Shown here in pieces: positions 1-6,223 of a stretch of 10,103 bases of DNA. Position 1 is the first letter of the stretch, and each line of letters opens with the position of its first letter. The position numbers and the translations under genes were made by a program. This stretch comes from an uncultured Verrucomicrobia subdivision 3 bacterium (GTDB lineage Bacteria; Verrucomicrobiota; Verrucomicrobiia; Limisphaerales; UBA11358). The notes below the pieces were generated by a model, which saw nothing but the letters and a program-made list of their open reading frames with translations, did no database searches and was not told the origin of the DNA. Location of the stretch: assembly GCA_903861445.1 (NCBI GenBank), contig CAIOUK010000098.1, positions 1 through 10,103 on the forward strand, in the 5' to 3' direction.

Positions 1-1
1 A

Positions 2-223
2 TTTGGCGGCGGACCGGTCGGCGTGAATTCGCTCGCCGTGGCCGTCGGCGAGGAGCCCGACACGATTGAGGAAGTCTATGAGCCGTATCTCATCATGGAA
101 GGCTACCTGAATCGCACGCCGCAAGGCCGCATCGCGACGGAATTGAGCTACAAAAAAATCGGTGCCAAGTGGCGCGGGGCGACCAATCCTGAATTGCCCT
201 TGAAAACCGACGGGCAGAATTAA
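2..223 (+). CDS. ruvB: RuvB, Holliday junction branch-migration helicase, C-terminal fragment
   Basis: This is the 3' end of a gene whose start lies outside the window; the frame is open from base 2 to a TAA at 221-223. The 73 visible residues match the C-terminal winged-helix DNA-binding domain of RuvB: FGGGPVGVNSLAVAVGEE, then DTIEEVYEPYLIMEGYLNRT and PQGRIAT, which line up with the well-known FGGGPVGLDTLA...EPYLIQQGFLQRTPRGR segment of the family. RuvB is the hexameric ATPase motor that, with RuvA, drives branch migration of Holliday junctions in the cytoplasm. The AAA+ ATPase domain is upstream and not visible. A GTG at 23 is internal to the domain and is not a start. After the conserved domain come about 20 further polar residues ending KTDGQN, a modest tail. 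It is a housekeeping gene unrelated in function to the polysaccharide genes that follow after a 62-base gap. Confidence 0.93.
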   Translation, partial: FGGGPVGVNSLAVAVGEEPDTIEEVYEPYLIMEGYLNRTPQGRIATELSYKKIGAKWRGATNPELPLKTDGQN

Positions 224-285
224 AATCAGCCGCAAAAGCTGTAACTATAACCAAAGTCGAACCGTCCTCTCCGTCAACTTAATCT

Positions 286-3192
286 ATGAATGTCATTTTC
301 AGCCGGATAATTGTCATTTCTATTCTGGTCAAGCTGTGCGCGGTTGCAAGCGGGTCACCGACGGAATCGTTTGACGCCACTTCGACGGCTGCGGATCCGC
401 AGTTGACTGAACATTTTCAATCGCCACCGTCATCAGCGCATCCGTGGGTTTTCTGGATGTGGCTGCGCGTGGATACCACACCGGCAGCCATCACCAAGGA
501 CCTCGAAGAAATGCACGCCAAAGGCATCGAAGGTGCGATTCTTTACGATTCGGGCGTTGGCGGTCACCTGGAGATTTCCGCCAAAATGGTTTTGCAGGGC
601 AAAGGATTTCATCCGGTAAAAACCTCGGATTATGCCGGCGGTCACATTGATCCCATTCCCCGTCCGGCGTTGGAATCTTGGACGCCGCACGCGCGCGAAC
701 TGGTTTGCTTCGCGGCCAAGGAAGCTGGCCGGCTGGGAATAAAATTGACCGTGACCATCGGCCTCGCCGGCACGTCCGGCCCGATTGCTCCCGAATACGG
801 CCAGCAAAAACTCGTGTGGTCTGAAACCGCAGTGACCGGTCCGAAAAACTACGACGCGGCATTGCCCGCGCCCGACACCGAAGTGGCACCCACGCTCGAA
901 TCACCGCAGACCAAAAGCTCCGGCCAAAAGTCCGCCGCCCCGACGAAACCCATTCGTCCCAAAAATCAATATGCCAGCGCCCATCCCGTCGCCGTGCTGG
1001 CGGTGTCGGACAAGGAAAATTTTTCGGCGGCAGACGTCATTGACCTTTCGGAAAAAACCGATGCGGCGGGCCGATTGCATTGGGATGTGCCGGCGGGCGC
1101 GTGGAAAATTCTCCGTTTTGGCTACACGCCGACCGGCGCCCGAAATGTCTGGGGAACTTACACCGACTGCATGAGCGCCGAGGCGATGGACAAAACCTGG
1201 GACGCCACCATCGGCGTGATGCTCAAGGAAATGACGCCCGCCGAACGCAAGGGACTTTACGGCATCGAGGACGACAGTTGGGAGTCGGGCGCGACGACGT
1301 GGACGAAATTGTTTCCGGAACAATTCAAAAACTTGCGCGGCTATGACTTGATCCGCTGGCTACCCGCGCTCGCCGGGAAGAAGATGGGCGAAGCTGAATC
1401 CGCCGGTGTGCGCCGGGATTATTACCGCACCATCGCCGACCTCGTAGCCAAGAATCATTATGCCCGGCTGGGTGAAATCTCCCGGCAAAACGGCCTCGTG
1501 GCGTTCGGCGAGCCGGCCGGCCCGAACACGTCGCAGTTGGATTTGATGAAAGATTGCAACGGCGTGAGCATCGCCATGGGCGAATTTTGGCATCCGTCCG
1601 TGCATCGGCCAAGTCCGCCCCGGCGCTTCATGCTGCGCGCCGCCGCGAGCGCCAATCATCTTTACGGCAAGCGGCTGACGCCGTGCGAAAGCCTCACGTC
1701 CGTCGGGCCGTTTTGGGAGGAGAGTTTTTTTGATTTGAAAAACACGGCGGATCAGGGGTTTTGTGACGGCTGCAATCTTCTGGTCATTCATAACTGGAGC
1801 CATTCGCCATCGGTCACGGCCAAGCCGGGCTACGCGTATTTTGCCGGCACACTTTACGGCCGCAATACAACGTGGTGGGAAGAGACACCGGCGTTCAACG
1901 CGTATCTTGGCCGCTGTGCGTTCCTGCTGCAGCAAGGATTGTTCGTGGCTGACGCGCTGTATTATCGCGGCGACGCCATCGGCCAGGGCGAGCAAATGAA
2001 ATCGCGTCCCGCGTTGCCCGCCGAGGGCTACGATCACGACAATTGCAATCTCGACGCGCTGCTCAATCGTGTGAGCGTGAAAGCTGGCCGGCTGGTTCTG
2101 CCCGATGGCATGAGCTACCAGATTTTGGTGCTGCCGAACAATTCACCGATGGCACCCGAAGCACTGGCAAAAATTGCCGTGCTCGTCGAAGCGGGCGCAA
2201 CGGTGGTTGGTCCGCGTCCCAGCGGCCCGGCGGGTCTGGTGACGCCGGAGCAAACGACGAAATTTAATGCGCTGGCCGCGCGGCTGTGGGCAAATGAGAT
2301 GAGTGAAAATAATGTCGGCACTGGTCGCGTGATCGCTGGCAAAACTCCCGGCGACGTTTTTTTTGGAATGAATCTCCCGCCGGATTTGTCGTGGACCGGC
2401 TTGAGCAGCGGTGGCGACTTGGACTGGATTCACCGGCGCCCGGATGAGGCGGACATTTATTTTATCGCCAGCCGCTGGGATCCAATTGAAAAGGTTGACT
2501 GCACCTTTCGCGTTGCCGGCAAACAGCCGGAGTTGTGGAATCCAGCGACCGGCGAAATCCGTGATGCCGTGGCGTTCACGCAGAAGGAAGGCTGCACCAC
2601 GGTGCCGCTGGAATTTAATCCGCGCGAGTCGGTGTTCGTTGTCTTCCGCAAACCAATTGCCCCCACCGCGTCGGGAATGGCGGCGTCCAATTATCCAAAA
2701 ATTACGCCGCAGACCGAATTGACCGGCGCGTGGGAAGTGGCCTTCGACCCGAAATGGGGCGGGCCGGAGAAGATTACTTTTGATTCGCTGGTGGACTGGA
2801 CGAAACGCGCTGAGGCCGGCATCAAACATTATTCCGGCACGGCGGTGTATCGCAAAAAGTTCAACCTCGCCGCGCTGCCTGCCGCCGGCAAAAAACTGTT
2901 ACTCGATCTTGGCGAAGTCCACGAGGAAGCGGTCGTGAAACTCAACGGCGTTGACCTCGGCGTCGTCTGGACGAAACCCGCACGCTTGGACATCACCGGC
3001 GCGGCGCGCGCCGGCGAAAATAATTTGGAAATCACCGTCGTGAATCTCTGGCCGAACCGGCTGATTGGCGATGAATCCTTGCCGAAAGAAAAACGGTTCA
3101 CGGAAACCAATATCCGCAAGTTTGTCGCCACCACGCCGCTGTTGCCATCGGGATTGCTTGGCCCGGTCACTTTAGAGATAACTAATCCATGA
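286..3192 (+). CDS. Secreted GH106-like alpha-L-rhamnosidase, copy 1
   Basis: A 968-residue protein that I place in the glycoside hydrolase 106 (alpha-L-rhamnosidase) type. The family removes terminal alpha-L-rhamnose from polysaccharides or glycosides, by an inverting mechanism with calcium in characterised members. The ATG at 286 gives a signal peptide: Arg7, a hydrophobic stretch at about 8-22, then a polar mature start, so a periplasmic or outer-surface location is expected. PPSSAHPWVFWMWL (47-60) and AITKDLEEMHAKGIEGAIL (68-86) are the typical opening strand and helix. Acidic residues in conserved-looking contexts are E328-D330 (GIEDDSW), E409 (FGEPAG), E433 (MGEFW) and E468 (CESLT), followed by HNWSHSP (502-508). 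Residues about 600-660 look like a Rossmann-like ancillary domain, and about 812-962 like a galactose-binding jelly roll. No Shine-Dalgarno sequence is visible. The TGA lies within an ATGA, and copy 2 follows at once, so the pair is probably one transcript. Family call by recall of motifs; substrate unproven. Confidence 0.82.
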   Translation: MNVIFSRIIVISILVKLCAVASGSPTESFDATSTAADPQLTEHFQSPPSSAHPWVFWMWLRVDTTPAAITKDLEEMHAKGIEGAILYDSGVGGHLEISAKMVLQGKGFHPVKTSDYAGGHIDPIPRPALESWTPHARELVCFAAKEAGRLGIKLTVTIGLAGTSGPIAPEYGQQKLVWSETAVTGPKNYDAALPAPDTEVAPTLESPQTKSSGQKSAAPTKPIRPKNQYASAHPVAVLAVSDKENFSAADVIDLSEKTDAAGRLHWDVPAGAWKILRFGYTPTGARNVWGTYTDCMSAEAMDKTWDATIGVMLKEMTPAERKGLYGIEDDSWESGATTWTKLFPEQFKNLRGYDLIRWLPALAGKKMGEAESAGVRRDYYRTIADLVAKNHYARLGEISRQNGLVAFGEPAGPNTSQLDLMKDCNGVSIAMGEFWHPSVHRPSPPRRFMLRAAASANHLYGKRLTPCESLTSVGPFWEESFFDLKNTADQGFCDGCNLLVIHNWSHSPSVTAKPGYAYFAGTLYGRNTTWWEETPAFNAYLGRCAFLLQQGLFVADALYYRGDAIGQGEQMKSRPALPAEGYDHDNCNLDALLNRVSVKAGRLVLPDGMSYQILVLPNNSPMAPEALAKIAVLVEAGATVVGPRPSGPAGLVTPEQTTKFNALAARLWANEMSENNVGTGRVIAGKTPGDVFFGMNLPPDLSWTGLSSGGDLDWIHRRPDEADIYFIASRWDPIEKVDCTFRVAGKQPELWNPATGEIRDAVAFTQKEGCTTVPLEFNPRESVFVVFRKPIAPTASGMAASNYPKITPQTELTGAWEVAFDPKWGGPEKITFDSLVDWTKRAEAGIKHYSGTAVYRKKFNLAALPAAGKKLLLDLGEVHEEAVVKLNGVDLGVVWTKPARLDITGAARAGENNLEITVVNLWPNRLIGDESLPKEKRFTETNIRKFVATTPLLPSGLLGPVTLEITNP

Positions 3193-6076
3193 GTTGAAAC
3201 GTCTCCAGTTTCTTAAACCTATGCTGATGAAAAAAATGGCGTGCTGGCTGACCGGCCTGATGCTGCTGGCCAGTGTCCATGCGGGCGAGATTGTCAATTT
3301 GGATCAAGGTTTTACCCAGCCACCACCGTCAGCAAAGCCTTGGGTTTACTGGCTGTGGTTGCAGGTGGAAACCACGCCGGCAGCCATCACCAAAGACCTG
3401 GAAGAAATGCACGCCAAAGGCATTGAAGGCGCGATTCTTTACGACATGGGCGTGGGTGGCAAGCTGGAGATTTCCGCCAAAATGGTCTTGCAGGGCAAAG
3501 GGTTTTATCCGGTGAAAACCTCGGATTATGCGGGCGGTCACATGGATTTAATTCCTCTGCCGCCGATGGCAACCTGGACGCCGCACTCGCGTGAACTATT
3601 TCGCTTCGCAGCCAAGGAGTCGGGTCGGTTGGGAATTAAACTGGTCGTGGCCATCGGCATTGCTGGCACGTCCGGCCCAATTGCTCCCGAATACGGCCAG
3701 CAAAAACTCGTGTGGTCCGAAACCGCCGTAAACGGCCCACAACAATTTGATGCACCATTGATTGCGCCCGATACTGAAGTGCCCTACACGCTCGCAGCGT
3801 CATCGGCCAGAAGTCCCGACAAAAAGGCCGTCACACCGATGCTGAAGCCAAAGCCCATTCGACCCAAGACCAGTTTTCCCAATGCCCATTCCATCGCCGT
3901 GCTGGCCGTTCCGGACAAAGAAAACTTTTCACCAGCGGACGTCATTGACCTTTCGGAAAAAACCGACACTACCGGTCGCCTGCGTTGGGCCGTGCCGGCG
4001 GGCGCTTGGAAAATTCTCCGTTTCGGTTACACGCCGACCGGTGCCAGAAACGAATGGGGACTTTACACCGACGGCATGAGCGCCGAGGCCATGGATAAAA
4101 CTTGGGACGCCACCATCGGCGTGATGCTCAAGGAAATGACGCCCGCCGAACGTCAGGGGCTTTACGGCATCCATGACGACAGTTGGGAAGCGGGCGGGAC
4201 GACGTGGACAAAATTGTTTCCCGGACAATTCAAAAAACTACGCGGCTATGATTTGATCCGCTGGTTGCCCGCGCTCGCCGGGGAAAAGATGGGCGAAGCC
4301 GAATCCGCCGGTGTGCAAAGGGATTTTTATCGCACCATCGCCGATCTCGTGGCCAAAAATCATTATGCCCGACTCGGCGAACTTGCCCGGCAAAACGGAC
4401 TGGTCGCCTACGCCGAGCCTTGCGGCCCGAACACGTCGCAGCTTGACCTGATGAAAGATTGCCGAGGCGTGGACGTTGCCATGGCCGAGTTTTGGCATCC
4501 GTCCGTGCATCGGCCCACGCCAGGCAGACGTTTCCTCTTGCGCAACGCGGCGAGCGCGAATCACATTTATGGCAAGCCGTTGACTGCGTGCGAAAGCTTT
4601 ACCGCCTGCGGGCCGTTTTGGGAGGAGAGTTTTTTTGACTTGAAGAACACGGCGGATCAGGCGTTTTGCGACGGCTGCAATCTCAACGTCATCTGCAACT
4701 GGAGCCATTCGCCGTCGCTCACGGGGCAGCCGGGCTACGCCTGTTTTGCCGGCACGCTTTACACCCGCACCACGACCTGGTGGGAACAGACCCCGGCGTT
4801 CAACGCGTATCTCGGCCGGTGTTCATTCCTGCTGCAACAAGGATTGTTCGTGGCGGATGCGCTGTATTATCGCGGCGACGCCATTGGTCAGGGCGAGCCG
4901 ATGAAAACGCGACCGGCGTTGCCGGCGGAAGGCTACGATCACGACAACTGCAACCTTGACGCGCTGCTCAATCGTGTCAGCGTGAAAGACGGGCGACTGG
5001 TGTTGCCGGACGGCATGAACTATCGGATGCTGGTGCTGCCAAACAACTCGCCGATGGCACCCGAAGCGCTGGAGAAAATTACCGCATTGGTCGAAGCCGG
5101 CGCAACCGTGGTCGGCCCGCGTCCCAGCGGCCCGGCGGGTTTGGTGACGCCGGAACAAAAAGCGAAATTCGAGACTCTGGCCGCACGGCTGTGGGCTAAC
5201 AAATCCGGTGAAAACAAAATCGGCGCGGGTGGCGTGATTGCCGGCCAAATACCGGCTGATGTCTTGCGGGAAATGAAACTCCCGCCGGATTTGTCTTGGA
5301 CGGGATTGAGCAGCGGTGGCGAACTGGACTGGATACACCGGCGCACGGATGAGGCGGACATTTATTTTATCGCCAGCCGTTGGGATCCGGTGGAAAAAGT
5401 GGACTGCACTTTTCGCGTTACCGGTAAACAGCCGGAGTTGTGGAATCCGGTGACGGGCGAAATCCGTGATGCCGTGGCGTTCACGCAGAAGGAAGGCTGC
5501 ACCACGGTGCCGCTGGAATTCAATCCGCGCGCATCAGTTTTTGTGGTCTTCCGCAAACCGATTGCAACCACCGTCTCTGGAAAGGCGATTTCTAATTATC
5601 CCAAAGTTGCGCCGCTGACTGAAATAACCGGCGCGTGGGAAGTTGCCTTCGACCCGAAATGGGGCGGACCGGAAAAGATTACTTTTGATTCGCTCATTGA
5701 TTGGACGAAACGGCCCGAGGAGGGCATCAAACATTATTCCGGCACGGCGGTGTATCACAAAAAGTTTAATCTTGCCGCGTTGCCGGCTGCCAGCCAAAAG
5801 CTGCTGCTCGATCTCGGCGAAGTTCACGAGGAGGCGGTGGTGAAACTCAACGGCACCGACCTCGGTGTGGTGTGGACCAAACCCGCGTGTGTGGATATCA
5901 CTCCTGCCGCGCGTGCCGGAGAAAACGACTTGGTAATCACCGTTGTCAATCTTTGGCCGAACCGATTGATTGGCGATGCGAGTTTGCCGCCGGAAAAACG
6001 GTTCACCGAAACCAATATCCGCAAGTTCGCCAAGGTCACGCCGTTGTTGCCGTCTGGATTAATTGGTCCGGTCACA
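424..6076 (+). repeat. Tandem gene duplication (units 424-3171 and 3320-6076)
   Basis: The two GH106-like coding regions form a direct repeat with a unit of about 2.75 kb. Similarity starts after the signal peptides (PPSSAHPW in copy 1, PPPSAKPW in copy 2) and continues to LLPSG...GPVT near both C-termini. The only length change noticed between the two is three extra residues in the loop near residue 200-230. DNA identity is uneven: many third-position changes, but also long identical blocks such as 2551-2615 against 5456-5520 (65 bases). The signal peptides and the last few residues are unrelated, which marks the edges of the conserved unit. Confidence 0.92.
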
Positions 6077-6100
6077 ATTTATAGGCAAGTAAATCAATAA
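3221..6100 (+). CDS. Secreted GH106-like alpha-L-rhamnosidase, copy 2 (tandem paralog)
   Basis: A close paralog of the preceding gene, same family and predicted role (release of alpha-L-rhamnose outside the cytoplasm). The frame is open from a TTG at 3194, but I prefer the ATG at 3221 (959 residues) or 3227 (957 residues, starting MKKMACWLTGLMLLASVHA), because these give a compact signal peptide with Lys residues before the hydrophobic core and an A-x-A-like cleavage site. No Shine-Dalgarno sequence separates the options. Over a 100-residue stretch (copy 1 residues 561-660) I counted 11 differences by eye. Counting residues from 3194, the key acidic residues are kept: E408, E432 and E467. Their surroundings differ: FGEPAG has become YAEPCG, MGEFW is now MAEFW, GIEDDSW is now GIHDDSW, and VIHNWSH is now VICNWSH. 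The region at about 197-230 is a divergent Pro/Lys/Ser-rich loop three residues longer than in copy 1. The unchanged frame and conserved acids argue for a working enzyme, perhaps with shifted specificity. Confidence 0.82.
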   Translation: MLMKKMACWLTGLMLLASVHAGEIVNLDQGFTQPPPSAKPWVYWLWLQVETTPAAITKDLEEMHAKGIEGAILYDMGVGGKLEISAKMVLQGKGFYPVKTSDYAGGHMDLIPLPPMATWTPHSRELFRFAAKESGRLGIKLVVAIGIAGTSGPIAPEYGQQKLVWSETAVNGPQQFDAPLIAPDTEVPYTLAASSARSPDKKAVTPMLKPKPIRPKTSFPNAHSIAVLAVPDKENFSPADVIDLSEKTDTTGRLRWAVPAGAWKILRFGYTPTGARNEWGLYTDGMSAEAMDKTWDATIGVMLKEMTPAERQGLYGIHDDSWEAGGTTWTKLFPGQFKKLRGYDLIRWLPALAGEKMGEAESAGVQRDFYRTIADLVAKNHYARLGELARQNGLVAYAEPCGPNTSQLDLMKDCRGVDVAMAEFWHPSVHRPTPGRRFLLRNAASANHIYGKPLTACESFTACGPFWEESFFDLKNTADQAFCDGCNLNVICNWSHSPSLTGQPGYACFAGTLYTRTTTWWEQTPAFNAYLGRCSFLLQQGLFVADALYYRGDAIGQGEPMKTRPALPAEGYDHDNCNLDALLNRVSVKDGRLVLPDGMNYRMLVLPNNSPMAPEALEKITALVEAGATVVGPRPSGPAGLVTPEQKAKFETLAARLWANKSGENKIGAGGVIAGQIPADVLREMKLPPDLSWTGLSSGGELDWIHRRTDEADIYFIASRWDPVEKVDCTFRVTGKQPELWNPVTGEIRDAVAFTQKEGCTTVPLEFNPRASVFVVFRKPIATTVSGKAISNYPKVAPLTEITGAWEVAFDPKWGGPEKITFDSLIDWTKRPEEGIKHYSGTAVYHKKFNLAALPAASQKLLLDLGEVHEEAVVKLNGTDLGVVWTKPACVDITPAARAGENDLVITVVNLWPNRLIGDASLPPEKRFTETNIRKFAKVTPLLPSGLIGPVTIYRQVNQ

Positions 6101-6139
6101 ACTAACCCAGCCAACTACCGGTGGACTTCGGATTTCGGG

Positions 6140-6168
6140 TTGACAGTTTCGGATCCGGCACATTCAAT
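6140..6168 (+). promoter_or_regulatory. Candidate sigma70-type promoter for the deacetylase-PATR gene
   Basis: In the 123-base gap between the second rhamnosidase-like gene and the next gene there is a perfect TTGACA at 6140-6145, a 17-base spacer, and TTCAAT at 6163-6168 (four of six matches to TATAAT). Position and strand suit transcription of the gene starting at 6224, leaving a leader of roughly 50 bases. This is consensus matching by eye; a perfect -35 hexamer can occur by chance, and the -10 is imperfect. Confidence 0.35.
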
Positions 6169-6207
6169 CACAAAGCCCACGCGGGGTTTGGAATAAATTC
6201 ACCTGCC

Positions 6208-6211
6208 GGAG
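6208..6211 (+). promoter_or_regulatory. Possible Shine-Dalgarno GGAG before the ATG at 6224
   Basis: GGAG lies 12 bases before the ATG at 6224, slightly farther than ideal. It is the only recognisable ribosome-binding element near a start in this window and gives mild support to that start, which also begins a well-formed signal peptide. Confidence 0.3.
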
Positions 6212-6223
6212 ATTATCAAGCGT

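Noticed and set aside
226..240. CAGC/GCTG inverted repeat after ruvB, as its terminator
   Set aside because: The stem is 4 bp with no T run; too weak to call.
246..251. TATAAC as a -10 box for the first rhamnosidase-like gene
   Set aside because: No acceptable -35 hexamer lies 16-18 bases upstream, so a promoter cannot be supported.
1360..2829. Long antisense open frames of 225 and 228 codons inside the first rhamnosidase-like gene
   Set aside because: They are the complementary-strand image of a strongly coding, moderately GC-rich gene; their Arg/Ala-rich translations match no family I know, and similar frames recur at the same places opposite copy 2.
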